From Armatimonadota bacterium (GTDB taxonomy: Bacteria; Armatimonadota; Fimbriimonadia; Fimbriimonadales; Fimbriimonadaceae): a DNA stretch of 64,000 bases. Positions within the stretch are counted from its first letter, which is position 1, and every line of letters begins with the position of its first letter. The notes beneath the pieces are model-generated. The model made no database searches, was not told where the DNA came from, and saw nothing but the letters and a program-made list of their open reading frames with translations. Location of the stretch: positions 248,001 to 312,000 of the forward strand of contig JAFDWR010000003.1 in assembly GCA_018268355.1 (NCBI GenBank). The letters run 5' to 3'. The position numbers and the translations under genes are program-made. This document shows, one piece after another, positions 25,803 to 35,120 of the stretch.

Positions 25803-27302
25803 ATGAATGCCTCGCTCGACCGATCCTTGGGCCTGATCCCCAATCTAGACCAGTTCCTCGGTTCCGATCTGCCCGTGACCAGCCCAGTCGATGGCTCCGT
25901 GCTCGCCACCCTGCGCATCGACACCGCTGCCGAGATCGACGCCAAGATCGCGAAGAGCCAAGAAGCCTTCCACGCCTGGCGCGAAGTGCCGGGTCCCATC
26001 CGGGGTGAACTCGTCCGGCGCTACGGCGAGAAGCTGCGCAGCGTGAAGGAAGAGCTTGCCCGGCTCGTCACCCTCGAGTGCGGCAAGATCCTCGAAGAGG
26101 GCCGTGGGGAAGTGCAGGAGATGATCGACATCTGCGACTTCGCGGTTGGCCTCAGCCGCCAGCTTTATGGCCTCACCATCGCAAGCGAGCGACCCAACCA
26201 CATCATGCAGGAGAACTGGCTCCCGCTTGGCCCGGTTGGCATCATCAGCGCGTTCAACTTCCCGGTCGCGGTCTGGGCATGGAATTCCGCCCTTGGTCTC
26301 GTCTGCGGCGATTCGTGCCTTTGGAAGCCGAGCGAGAAGACCCCGCTCACCGCGCTCGCTTGCCAGGCCCTCCTCGAAGACGTCATCAAGGACTTCCCAC
26401 AGGCACCCGCCGGACTCAGCCAGGTCATCATCGGCGCGCTCGATGCCGGAAAGCAGCTCGTCGACGACCCGCGCGTGCCCCTCATCAGCGCGACCGGCAG
26501 CACCCGAATGGGCAAGGACGTTGGCCAGCGCGTTGCCGCGCGGTTCGGTCGCTCGCTCCTCGAGCTCGGCGGCAACAACGCGATGATCATTACGCCCTCC
26601 GCCGACCTTGGCATCGCAATCCCTTCGATCCTCTTCGGTGCGGTCGGCACGGCAGGCCAGCGATGCACCTCCACTCGGCGCGTCATCGTTCACCGCAGCC
26701 TCTTTGACCAGGTCTACAACACCCTCGCGACCGCCTATGGACAGATTTGGGAGTCGAAGATCGGTTCGCCGCTCGAATCGACCACCCTCGTCGGTCCGCT
26801 CATTGACGAGGCCGCGTTTGACCTCATGCAAGCGGCGATTGAGCGCATTCGACCCGTGGCTGCCGAAGTCCTCGGTGGTGAGCGCGTGGATCGACCGGGC
26901 GTTTACGTTCGCCCCGCTCTCGTGAAGCTCAGCGCCGACTCGCGGCTCATCGACAACGAGACCTTCGCGCCGCTCACCTACGTGATCCCTTACGACACGC
27001 TGGAAGAGGCGCTCGCCATCCACAATGCGGTGCCCCAGGGCCTCAGTTCGGCGATCATGACCACCGACGTCCGCGAAGCCGAGTACTTCAAGCGACACAG
27101 CGACTGCGGCATTGCCAACGTCAACATCGGCACGAGCGGCGCGGAGATCGGCGGCGCCTTCGGCGGTGAGAAGGAGACCGGCGGCGGTCGCGAGTCGGGT
27201 TCCGACTCCTGGAAGGCGTACATGCGACGTCAGACCAGCACGACGTACTTTGGCTATCAGCGACCGGCACTCGCCCAGGGCATCCGGTTCGACATCGACT
27301 AA
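25803..27302 (+). CDS. ALDH7-type aldehyde dehydrogenase
   Basis: A 499-residue NAD(P)-dependent aldehyde dehydrogenase. The catalytic Cys is C288 (GTAGQRCTST) and the general base is E254 (LELGGNN). The C-terminal NIGTSGAEIGGAFGGEKETGGGRESGSDSWK block is typical of the ALDH7A1/AmaB group, which oxidises alpha-aminoadipate semialdehyde in lysine breakdown. That substrate is inferred from family resemblance. It stands alone; no other lysine-catabolism gene is near. Its stop interlocks (CTAA) with the next gene on the minus strand. Confidence 0.9.
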   Translation: MNASLDRSLGLIPNLDQFLGSDLPVTSPVDGSVLATLRIDTAAEIDAKIAKSQEAFHAWREVPGPIRGELVRRYGEKLRSVKEELARLVTLECGKILEEGRGEVQEMIDICDFAVGLSRQLYGLTIASERPNHIMQENWLPLGPVGIISAFNFPVAVWAWNSALGLVCGDSCLWKPSEKTPLTALACQALLEDVIKDFPQAPAGLSQVIIGALDAGKQLVDDPRVPLISATGSTRMGKDVGQRVAARFGRSLLELGGNNAMIITPSADLGIAIPSILFGAVGTAGQRCTSTRRVIVHRSLFDQVYNTLATAYGQIWESKIGSPLESTTLVGPLIDEAAFDLMQAAIERIRPVAAEVLGGERVDRPGVYVRPALVKLSADSRLIDNETFAPLTYVIPYDTLEEALAIHNAVPQGLSSAIMTTDVREAEYFKRHSDCGIANVNIGTSGAEIGGAFGGEKETGGGRESGSDSWKAYMRRQTSTTYFGYQRPALAQGIRFDID

Positions 27303-28108
27303 GACGATTGTCCGAGGTCGTTGGCCTGGTCGGACTCACTTCCGGCGGTAGGGCTGACGACCTCGATCGTTTTTGGATAGAGCCCGAGGTCCAACTCGTC
27401 GAGGGCGGAGTTGATCGCCTGCATCTGGAGCTTGGCTTCTGCGAGGGTGGTGAGGAGTTCGGCACTCGCCATTTGCGGCGAACGCCCGGCGAGACGCATC
27501 CCCAGGAGGCGAATGCGAAGGGTATCGACCGTCGTTTTGAAGACCTCGGCTTGGGCCTCTGCCTGTTGAACACCCGCCATCACCGCCGAATAGTGCTGTC
27601 GATACTCGGCGAGGTTCTTGTCTGCAATGCGATAGAGCTCGGTTGACTGAGGGTCGTGAGAAACCGAGAGCCGGGGCGGCATCGCATGGGAAATCCCACG
27701 TTCCGACTTCAGGATTTCGAAGGTGACCTGGTCGGCCCGGCGGAGGGCGGCATACACCGACTCGGAGGTCCTTGCGAGCGTGCGCGGGAGTTCTTCGAGC
27801 TCGACGATCTTGTCCTTACGGACGCGCGCCATCACCTCGTCGAACCGCTTCATCCGGTCCTTGCACTGCAGCCACATGTCGCGCAGGCGCGGCGAATGAA
27901 ACTGCTTTGCCTTCGCTTCGCCCATCGTGACATAGAGCCAGATTCCCACCAGCGAGGCAAAGAAGAGCAGCTTGGCGGGGCTGAATCCGGGGCTAAAGCC
28001 GGGGAAGACCGCGATACAGGCCGCAATGAGCACACAAACCAGGAGCCGAGCAGGATTGAGTAGCTCCCGGATGAATAAGGCCCGATCTAAACGGCGGATT
28101 TCTTCCAA
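27299..28108 (-). CDS. Membrane-anchored coiled-coil protein, unknown
   Basis: 269 residues. Two adjacent hydrophobic segments (about residues 21-37 and 46-62) form a hairpin anchor, and the remaining 200 residues are helical and charged, probably coiled coil. The C-terminus is acidic and disordered. I do not recognise a domain. It lies 12 bases downstream of gatA on the same strand and may share its transcript. Confidence 0.65.
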   Translation of the reverse strand: MEEIRRLDRALFIRELLNPARLLVCVLIAACIAVFPGFSPGFSPAKLLFFASLVGIWLYVTMGEAKAKQFHSPRLRDMWLQCKDRMKRFDEVMARVRKDKIVELEELPRTLARTSESVYAALRRADQVTFEILKSERGISHAMPPRLSVSHDPQSTELYRIADKNLAEYRQHYSAVMAGVQQAEAQAEVFKTTVDTLRIRLLGMRLAGRSPQMASAELLTTLAEAKLQMQAINSALDELDLGLYPKTIEVVSPTAGSESDQANDLGQSS

Positions 28109-28120
28109 TGGACTCTTATC

Positions 28121-29575
28121 TTACGGAATCGGCCAATGGGCTGGCGGGCCGCCTAGGGCTTTTTCCACACCACTTGCGATTCCGAGAAGTCGCTCGTCGG
28201 CCAAAGCCGGACCCAAAAGCTGGACGCCAACCGGCAGTCCCGCCGTCACTCCCGCGTTCAGCGAGATGCCAGGGAAGCCGCCCATGTTCGCGGGGATCGT
28301 GCAAAGGTCCAAGAGCTTGAGCGCCATCGGGTCGGCGTTCAGCTCCCCGAGCTTGAAGGCAGGAATCGGGCTGGTGGGACTGAGAATCGCGTCCACCGAC
28401 TGGTACGCGAGTTCAAATTCGCGGCGCATCGCGCTTCGGACCTGCTGCGCTCGGATGTAGTAGGCGTCGTAGTAGCCCGCGCTAAGAGCATAGGTGCCGA
28501 TCATGATTCGGCTCTTGACTTCGCGTCCAAAGCCTTCGGCGCGGGTTCGTTCGACGAGGCCGATGTGGCCAGTGCCTTCGGCGCGGGGACCGTAGCGAAT
28601 GCCGTCGAACCGGGCCAGGTTCGAGCTTGCCTCGGCGGGGGCAATGATGTAATAGGTCGTCACGCCGTACTCAATCGACGGCAGCGAGATGTCCTTGAAC
28701 TCGACGCCTTCGAGGGTGAGCTGGTTGATTGCGGCCTCGAGAACCTCGCGAACCGCCGGGTCGATGGCCTCGCCGAAGAGCTCCCTCGGAAGGCCGATCT
28801 TGATGCTGCGAAGGTCATCTTGCTTCACCGAGTCGCGGGAGATCGGAGGATGGGCGAGGCTGGTGCTATCGAGCGGATCGTGACCCGAAATCGCCTCAGC
28901 GAGGGCCGCGCAATCCGCGACGGAGCGGGCGAACGGCCCGATCTGGTCGAGGGACGAACCAAACGCGACCAAGCCATACCGCGAGACTCGGCCATAGGTC
29001 GGCTTATAGCCGACAAGTCCGCAAAGCGAGGCCGGCATTCGGATCGAGCCACCCGTATCTGAACCCAGCGAAAGCGGTGCCATGCACGCGGCGACCGCGG
29101 CGGCCGAGCCGCTCGAGCTACCCCCAGGGACACGTTCAAGGTCCCACGGATTGCGGGTGGGGCCGGATGCGCTGTTCTCGCCCGAGGTGCCCATCGCAAA
29201 TTCGTCGAGGTTGGCCTTGCCGAGAAGCGTCGCTCCCGCTGCCTTCAGGTTCGCCACGACGGTCGCATCGTAAGGCGGGACATAACCCGATAAGATCTTG
29301 CTCGCGCAGGTCGTCTCGACGCCATCGGTCGAGATGTTGTCCTTCAGGACGACGGGCACTCCGGTGAGCGCGCCGCCCTCGCCGCGATCAAGGAGTTCTT
29401 GGGCCTTGCGGGCAGACTGGAGCGTCCAGTCCTCGTCCACCTTCAGGAAGGCGTTGATCTGGCCGTCGAGGGCTCGGATGCGGGCGAGGTGGGCCTCTGC
29501 GACTTCAACGGCAGAGACTTCGCGCTTCTTCAGTCGGTCGGCAAGTTCGAGGGCAGAAAGTCGGTGCAATTCCAC
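28121..29575 (-). CDS. gatA: Asp/Glu-tRNA amidotransferase subunit A
   Basis: The glutaminase subunit of GatCAB, which releases ammonia for amidation of Glu-tRNA(Gln) or Asp-tRNA(Asn). 484 residues with the amidase Lys-cisSer-Ser triad at K78 (PVVLKDN), S153 (GGSSSGSAAA) and S177 (GSDTGGSIR). It is separated from gatC by 7 bases. gatB is about 20 kb away in this window, so the set is split. Confidence 0.96.
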   Translation of the reverse strand: MELHRLSALELADRLKKREVSAVEVAEAHLARIRALDGQINAFLKVDEDWTLQSARKAQELLDRGEGGALTGVPVVLKDNISTDGVETTCASKILSGYVPPYDATVVANLKAAGATLLGKANLDEFAMGTSGENSASGPTRNPWDLERVPGGSSSGSAAAVAACMAPLSLGSDTGGSIRMPASLCGLVGYKPTYGRVSRYGLVAFGSSLDQIGPFARSVADCAALAEAISGHDPLDSTSLAHPPISRDSVKQDDLRSIKIGLPRELFGEAIDPAVREVLEAAINQLTLEGVEFKDISLPSIEYGVTTYYIIAPAEASSNLARFDGIRYGPRAEGTGHIGLVERTRAEGFGREVKSRIMIGTYALSAGYYDAYYIRAQQVRSAMRREFELAYQSVDAILSPTSPIPAFKLGELNADPMALKLLDLCTIPANMGGFPGISLNAGVTAGLPVGVQLLGPALADERLLGIASGVEKALGGPPAHWPIP

Positions 29576-29582
29576 GGCTGGC

Positions 29583-29873
29583 TCACTCCTCGATGATCTG
29601 GGGCACGATGAAAAGGCCCGCCTTGGTCATGGCCGAGGATCGCAGGGCCAAATCGCGAGAGATGCCGGGGTGGGAGAGGTCGTCCGCCCAGACGTTTTGG
29701 ACTTCAACGGCGTGGGACTGCGGACCGATTCCGGTGACGTCGACACGCTGGATGTCCTCGAAGTGATCGATCAGGGCGTTGAGGTCGCCTTGCAAGGACA
29801 TGAGCTCGGCGTCGCTGAGGTCCAGACGAGCTAACTGCGCCACATGACGCACTTCCTCAATCGAGATCGACAT
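29583..29873 (-). CDS. gatC: Asp/Glu-tRNA amidotransferase subunit C
   Basis: A 96-residue GatC, which stabilises GatA-GatB. Typical features are the start IEEVRHVAQLARLDLSD and the middle FEDIQRVDVTGI. The HAVEVQNVWADDL stretch corresponds to the usual P-x-N-V-x-R-x-D segment. It is the first gene of the gatCA pair. Confidence 0.93.
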   Translation of the reverse strand: MSISIEEVRHVAQLARLDLSDAELMSLQGDLNALIDHFEDIQRVDVTGIGPQSHAVEVQNVWADDLSHPGISRDLALRSSAMTKAGLFIVPQIIEE

Positions 29874-29931
29874 AGGGAAATAGGTTACCCCGCCAACGCT
29901 TTGTCTCCCAATCGACCTAAAATAGGTTCAC

Positions 29932-31965
29932 ATGCAGCGGCCAAGCTTTATCGTGGTCACCGGGATTGTTTCCGCCTTGGCCGGGTTTGCCTTCGTCGCT
30001 CGGATTCTCAGCAGCTACGTCGAAAAGCCCGTCAATCCGATCCTGGCTTCCAGCCCGATGGGGTTCTTGCGCCAGGCCGCGACCCAATCGATTGACTGGC
30101 GACCCTTTGACCCCAAAGAGCTCGCCAAGGCACGATCGCTCAATCGTCCTATCCTCCTCGTGGTGGGTTCAGCCGCCAGCGGGTTCGGCCGCATGCTCGA
30201 CAACACCGATTTTGAGGCCAAAGAGGTGCAAGCCCTCCTGAAGGCCAAGTTCGTGACGATCCGCGTGGACAAGGACGACGACCCCCGTTGGGGGAATGCG
30301 ATCCTGCCGCTCCGGCGAGTCACGAGTCCACTTTCTGGCGATACCTATGTCGCCGCCCTCGATGGCGACGGTCGCGTGCTTGGCACCCTCTTTCCAAGTG
30401 GACCGCGCGAAATCATCGACCCGCGCACCTTCGTCCGATTCCTCAACCAGATCGAAAGCTCGTTCGGCAACAAGGTGAGCCTCAACCAAGGCAAGCCCAA
30501 CCAAGATCAGGAGCAAGACCTCAACAACCTCGGCCTCCGGACCGACGCGCTCCCCGATTTCGAAGGCTACTATGCCTCGACCTATGCCCTTGCCAAGTCG
30601 GCGGTCGGCGGATTCCCGATCGGCGGCATCCAAGAGGTGAGGCCGTCGCTCTGGCGCGGCATGTTGGTCGCGGGACGGGTTGATGCGTTCCGCCAGAGCA
30701 TCGATCCTTTCCTCGTTTCGCCCACCCTCAGCCTCATGGACGGGGTGGCCTTTCGCCGCAGCCACGCGACCGATTGGAGCGACCCCGAATTCGACGTTTC
30801 CAGCGTCATGAATGCCGACCTCGCGACCACCCTCGCGATGGGGTCAGTGCTTTCGGGCCAGACGTGGTACGCCGACCTTTCCCGGCGACTTTGGACCGGG
30901 CTTCGCGCCGAATGCACCGACGGAAACGGCCTCATCGCGGGATTTGCGGTCGGAAAGGAGTTTGGCGACCGCCGTCACCCGCGCTACAGCCTCAATGTCC
31001 GCCAGATTCGCAACCGCGTGCCGGACAACAACGAGCGCGATTGGGTTCACGAGCACTTCAACCTTCGGCCCGGAGTCAGCCCGTCGATGGTGCCTCACCT
31101 TGTCAATCCCGCCGACCTTTCGGACCAGAAGGACATGGTCAATCGAATGCTCACGAAGCTGAGTGAATCTCCTCGGCCGAGGCCCGAGTTCGGCGCCCAG
31201 AGCTATCTCGACGTGAACGCCTCGGTTTGCCTGCGCGCGATCGAGACCTCCGAAATCCTTGGTGACGACGAGCTGAAATCGTGGGCCCTGAACCTTGCCG
31301 CTCGGATCGATGCGGTGCGGACCGAAGACGACGTCGTCCACGACGTGAACAACCCCGAGTCCAACCGTTTCCTGACCGACTACCTCGCCTATGCCGAGCT
31401 GCAGTGGATCCTCTTTCGCACCGACGGCCGATTGCCGCCGTTCCGGGCTGGCCTAAGGGTCCTGAACCGTGCGCTGGACCTGTTCGACGATCCCGATACC
31501 GGACTGCTTCACCTTGCCCCCGCCACCGAAGGCTTGCCGGCTTGGTTGAATCCCCCCGAGATCTTGGACACCCAGCGCGAGTCGGCGATGGCGACCGCGA
31601 CCCGAGTGGCTTGGCTTTATGGGATCACGCTCGGCGGCCCGGAGGGCGACGCCCTGGTTCGCCGCGCCCAAGGGTGGGGCAAGCGGGTGGGTCCGTTCAT
31701 CGGTGGCGGCCCGAGCGTGGCCGCTTGGGTGACCAGCGCAAGGCGCGTTTCCGACAACCTTTTTCTGGTTTGCGTGGGGAAGGATCAGCTCGACCAGATT
31801 CGCCGGATTCGGTCTCGGCGCCCCGACCTCGTGGTGTTTCCGTCGTTTGCGAACCTGCGCCCCGACCTAAAGAACGCTCCTGCCGGAGTCTATGTGTTCC
31901 TCGGCAGCCGCCGCGACGGCCCCTTTTCCGCCGACCAGGCGCTCGCCTCTGTGCCCGCCCCCTAG
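29932..31965 (+). CDS. Degenerate DUF255/thioredoxin-domain protein
   Basis: 677 residues. An N-terminal membrane anchor precedes a region aligning with the DUF255 thioredoxin fold of YyaL-type proteins (PILLVVGSA...DTDFEAKEVQALLKAKFVTIRVDKDDDP, about residues 71-120). The usual CHWC redox site is replaced by ASGF, so no disulfide chemistry is expected there. The rest resembles the (alpha/alpha)6-barrel of the family. Function is unknown. A TAAAAT box (29918-29923) ends 8 bases before the ATG. Confidence 0.7.
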   Translation: MQRPSFIVVTGIVSALAGFAFVARILSSYVEKPVNPILASSPMGFLRQAATQSIDWRPFDPKELAKARSLNRPILLVVGSAASGFGRMLDNTDFEAKEVQALLKAKFVTIRVDKDDDPRWGNAILPLRRVTSPLSGDTYVAALDGDGRVLGTLFPSGPREIIDPRTFVRFLNQIESSFGNKVSLNQGKPNQDQEQDLNNLGLRTDALPDFEGYYASTYALAKSAVGGFPIGGIQEVRPSLWRGMLVAGRVDAFRQSIDPFLVSPTLSLMDGVAFRRSHATDWSDPEFDVSSVMNADLATTLAMGSVLSGQTWYADLSRRLWTGLRAECTDGNGLIAGFAVGKEFGDRRHPRYSLNVRQIRNRVPDNNERDWVHEHFNLRPGVSPSMVPHLVNPADLSDQKDMVNRMLTKLSESPRPRPEFGAQSYLDVNASVCLRAIETSEILGDDELKSWALNLAARIDAVRTEDDVVHDVNNPESNRFLTDYLAYAELQWILFRTDGRLPPFRAGLRVLNRALDLFDDPDTGLLHLAPATEGLPAWLNPPEILDTQRESAMATATRVAWLYGITLGGPEGDALVRRAQGWGKRVGPFIGGGPSVAAWVTSARRVSDNLFLVCVGKDQLDQIRRIRSRRPDLVVFPSFANLRPDLKNAPAGVYVFLGSRRDGPFSADQALASVPAP

Positions 31966-31999
31966 ACAATTTTTCCCTCGTTTGGGTTAAATCGTCGGT

Positions 32000-32087
<88 letters not shown>

Positions 32088-32152
32088 CTCCTCTTTCTAG
32101 GGCGACCTCCTAGGTCCCCGATGGTCTTCCGCTCGAATTCTCTGCTGCGCCG

Positions 32153-32461
32153 CTACGCGTTGCCCGAATCACCACCAACGGCTGTCCTCTCCACCACCCC
32201 CACCGCATCCGCGCACCATTCGCCGCGGCGGTTCCGCCGGACCTCGACCACCAGCTCAACCATCCCGTCCTCACCCGGCACCGACGTCAGTTCCAGCGTC
32301 CCCTTCTCGCCCGGTTTTCGGAAGTGCCAGTGCCGACCCGTCGGCACCGAAGCCAGCCCCAACTCTCGCCCATCAAGCCCATAACCCTCCAAGGCAGCGA
32401 GAACTCGGTCCAACCCCTCCGAAGGGACCACGAACCGCAATCGAGTGACATCTTCATCCAC
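32153..32461 (-). CDS. Small protein of unknown function
   Basis: A 102-residue reading frame starting with GTG and encoding a mixed alpha/beta protein (VTRLRFVVPSEGLDRVLAALEGYG...ELVVEVRRN). It has no signal, membrane segment or known motif. It diverges from the CNNM gene 44 bases away. Composition matches genuine genes, but evidence for expression is only the intact frame. Confidence 0.45.
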   Translation of the reverse strand: MDEDVTRLRFVVPSEGLDRVLAALEGYGLDGRELGLASVPTGRHWHFRKPGEKGTLELTSVPGEDGMVELVVEVRRNRRGEWCADAVGVVERTAVGGDSGNA

Positions 32462-32505
32462 TCCCGTATAATCTCACGATAAGCATGGTGGAGCAACTTT
32501 AGGCC

Positions 32506-33795
32506 TTGGGTGCGATCCTCGGCATCATCCTTCTGCTGGCGAGCATCTTCTTCGTCGCTGCCGAATACGCGGTGGTCTCCGCGAGGCGGGCGAAGGTCGA
32601 ATCACTCGCCAAGCGCGGAAACAAGTCCGCCAAAGAGCTCCTCAAGGTTCTCGACAACCTGGGGCCGCCCGTCGCCGCCTGCCAAATCGGCATCACGATG
32701 ATCGGCATCGGCATGGGTTCGGTCGTCGAACCGTCGATCACCGAGGCGATCGCTGACCTCATCGGCAAGCGGGTGAACCACGGCTTCTCGATGGCGATCA
32801 GCCTGCTGCTCGTCACGTTTGTGCTCGTTTCGTTTGGCGAGCTCTTTCCCAAGTACCTCGCCCTGCGCCGCGCCGAGCCGCTGGCACTCCTGCTCTACCG
32901 GCCGCTCCGCTTCTTTTCCACCATCTTCTTCCCGCTGAGCTGGCTCATGCAGCGCACGTCGGCGGTCTTGCTGCGCCCGTTCGGCATCAAGATGGACGAG
33001 GATCACCAACAGGCGATCCCGCGCGAAGAACTGGTCGTCATGGTCCAATCAGGAAGCGAAGAAGGCTCGATCGACAAGGCCCACGCCGAATTCGTCACCC
33101 GCGCGCTCAAGCTCGACTCGCTCACCGCGCGCGACATCATGGTCCACCGCTTCGACGTGAAGTGGCTGGATATCAACCTCACCGAGGCGGAGGTGTTCTC
33201 GAAGGTGAAGGTGCTGCCGTTTACCCGGCTGCTCGTTTGTCGCGGTGACATCGACGACCTCGTCGGAGTGGTCTATCTCCACGACATCGTGAAGAACATG
33301 GGCCGCGAAGGCTTCAGCCTCGAATCCATCCTCCGCCCTGCCGTCTTTGTGCCCGAAAGCCTGACCCTCGAAAGGATCGTAGGCACCATGCGGTCGGAAA
33401 AGAGCCAGCTCCTCGTCGTCGCCGACGAATATGGCGGAACCGCGGGGATCCTCACGCTCGAAGACGTGGTGGAAGAGGTCTTCGGTGAACTTGAGGACCG
33501 CCTGGAGAGCGACCGACCCACGATCGAGGTCTTCCCCGGGGGGCGAATCTCTGCTCGCGCCGACGTCCGCATCGACGAGATCATCAGCCGACTCCGGCTG
33601 CCGCTCGACGACGACAACACCGACACCCTCGCCCAAACCATCATTGATGCCCTCGAACGGGTGCCGCGCCCCGGCGATAGCGTCGATACGCCCTATGGAA
33701 AGATGCGGGTGGAGAACATGGCCCGCCGAAGGATCACGCGAGTGTCGCTTCAGCTCGCGTCGGGACTGCTGTCAGACGACGGCGACGGCGAGTGA
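32506..33795 (+). CDS. CNNM/CBS/CorC_HlyC-domain membrane protein
   Basis: 429 residues. The N-terminal CNNM (DUF21) membrane domain has about four helices and the motif GITMIGIGMGSVVEP. A CBS-domain pair covers about residues 200-325 (IMVHRFDVKWLD, ADEYGGTAGILTLEDVVEEVFGE) and a CorC_HlyC domain lies at the end. Relatives handle Mg2+ or other divalent cations; direct transport is debated. It starts with TTG, with GGAG about 14 bases upstream. The 3' end overlaps the converging phoU by 46 bases, so each may reduce expression of the other. Confidence 0.88.
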   Translation: MGAILGIILLLASIFFVAAEYAVVSARRAKVESLAKRGNKSAKELLKVLDNLGPPVAACQIGITMIGIGMGSVVEPSITEAIADLIGKRVNHGFSMAISLLLVTFVLVSFGELFPKYLALRRAEPLALLLYRPLRFFSTIFFPLSWLMQRTSAVLLRPFGIKMDEDHQQAIPREELVVMVQSGSEEGSIDKAHAEFVTRALKLDSLTARDIMVHRFDVKWLDINLTEAEVFSKVKVLPFTRLLVCRGDIDDLVGVVYLHDIVKNMGREGFSLESILRPAVFVPESLTLERIVGTMRSEKSQLLVVADEYGGTAGILTLEDVVEEVFGELEDRLESDRPTIEVFPGGRISARADVRIDEIISRLRLPLDDDNTDTLAQTIIDALERVPRPGDSVDTPYGKMRVENMARRRITRVSLQLASGLLSDDGDGE

Positions 33796-34421
33796 AGCAT
33801 CTGCATCCGCTCGGCAATCGCCACGACCTGGTCACCAACGTGCTCTAGCGTGTGGAGCGCCTCGAGGGCGACGAGGTAGCGCTCGATCTGGTCGGGGTCG
33901 CGCTGAATCATCTCCTGGACCAACTGGCGACACTCGCGATAGGCGTTGTCGATCAAGTCGTCGGCGTGGATAAGCTCCTCGACCGTCGTTGCGCTGTACT
34001 CGGTGTAAAGGCGAATCGTCGCCGCGAGCGCGCCTCGGCTCATGTCGCCGAGCTCCTTCAGCCGCACCTTGATTTCGGCCGGGAGCCTCCCTGCCAGCTT
34101 CGGCACCTTCCGCGCCAGCTTCACCGCCTTGTCGGCGGCCTTTTCAAGTTCACCGATGACGCCGAGGGTGGTGATGAGGAACCGCAGATCGCCCGCCACC
34201 GGGGCCTCTTTGAGCACGACGAGGACAGTTTGTTCAAGCGCATTGCGCTCCATCGCGTCCACTTCGTCGTCCATCTCGACGACCCTTTGGGCAAGGCCGG
34301 TGTCGTCCGTGATCGCCGCATCGACCGCCAACCGGACCATTTCAACAACGCGGCCGCCCATGTGGACGACCTCGTCTCGAATGGCATCGAGGGTTTCTTG
34401 GAAGTGGCGGCGTGATTGCAC
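33750..34421 (-). CDS. phoU: PhoU-family phosphate regulator
   Basis: A 223-residue all-helical protein with two PhoU repeats; the E/DxxxD metal motifs are visible (DDEVDAMERNA and DDLIDNAYRECRQL). PhoU links the Pst transporter to the PhoR kinase. No pst or pho genes are adjacent. The start is GTG. The 3' end overlaps the CNNM gene by 46 bases. The C-terminal tail is Ser/Pro/Asp-rich. Confidence 0.9.
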   Translation of the reverse strand: MQSRRHFQETLDAIRDEVVHMGGRVVEMVRLAVDAAITDDTGLAQRVVEMDDEVDAMERNALEQTVLVVLKEAPVAGDLRFLITTLGVIGELEKAADKAVKLARKVPKLAGRLPAEIKVRLKELGDMSRGALAATIRLYTEYSATTVEELIHADDLIDNAYRECRQLVQEMIQRDPDQIERYLVALEALHTLEHVGDQVVAIAERMQMLHSPSPSSDSSPDAS

Positions 34422-34496
34422 GGCTTTTAACAGTGTTAAGAACTGGACGCCCAGGACCTTGGGAAAGCCTCAGGCGTTTACGAGTATCCTCCCCCT

Positions 34497-35120
34497 GTGA
34501 CTGCCCGCTCCAGGTTCCTCTACGCCGCCACGATGATCTGCACGATGGTGAATTCGGCATGGGCAGACCGCCTGATCGAAGTCCCCATTGGTCGCCGACT
34601 GCCTCTTGGCGAGCTGCGATTTGAATGGACGCAGGAGCGAGGGGCCTTCCGGACCCGCCGGTTCTATCTCGGCACCGGACTGACGAAGAACATCGACCTT
34701 GAGCTGCGATCCGAGCGCATCGGGGCGACCGATTTCGGCACCGCCGACATCAGCTACAACTTCCAACCGCCCATCGTTGACCTCGGCCCCGGGATCAGCG
34801 TCGGATTCCTCGACGTTGCTAACCGCAGCGCGCTCGGCCGCCGCGCCTATCTCGCTCTCACCTTCCGCAACGGGCTGGAAACCGAGGCCCTGAACACCTT
34901 TGCCGACTTCACCATCGGCGTTAGCCAGGGACGCGACACGCTGCCGTTCCTCGCCTTCCGAATGCCGATCATCGGCGAAGACTTCCGGGTCATCGGCGAA
35001 TTGGACGGCAAGACGCTCCGCGCGGGCCTCGAATTCAAGCAAAGCCGCGCCCTCACCGTGCGGATTGTCTTTGAACAGAACCGGGTCCTCTTGACCGGTC
35101 AGACGCTCTTCAAGTTCTGA
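34497..35120 (+). CDS. Secreted beta-rich protein, possible small outer-membrane barrel
   Basis: 207 residues with a signal peptide ending NSAWA (about residue 23). The mature part alternates hydrophobic and polar residues in repeated strands (GELRFEWTQ, TRRFYLGTGL, IDLELRSERIG, AYLALTFRNG, LTVRIVFEQ) and ends TGQTLFKF. A terminal aromatic residue is typical of outer-membrane barrels. I infer a YjbH-like or other small barrel. A TATCCT box (34485-34490) ends 6 bases before the GTG start. Confidence 0.6.
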   Translation: MTARSRFLYAATMICTMVNSAWADRLIEVPIGRRLPLGELRFEWTQERGAFRTRRFYLGTGLTKNIDLELRSERIGATDFGTADISYNFQPPIVDLGPGISVGFLDVANRSALGRRAYLALTFRNGLETEALNTFADFTIGVSQGRDTLPFLAFRMPIIGEDFRVIGELDGKTLRAGLEFKQSRALTVRIVFEQNRVLLTGQTLFKF

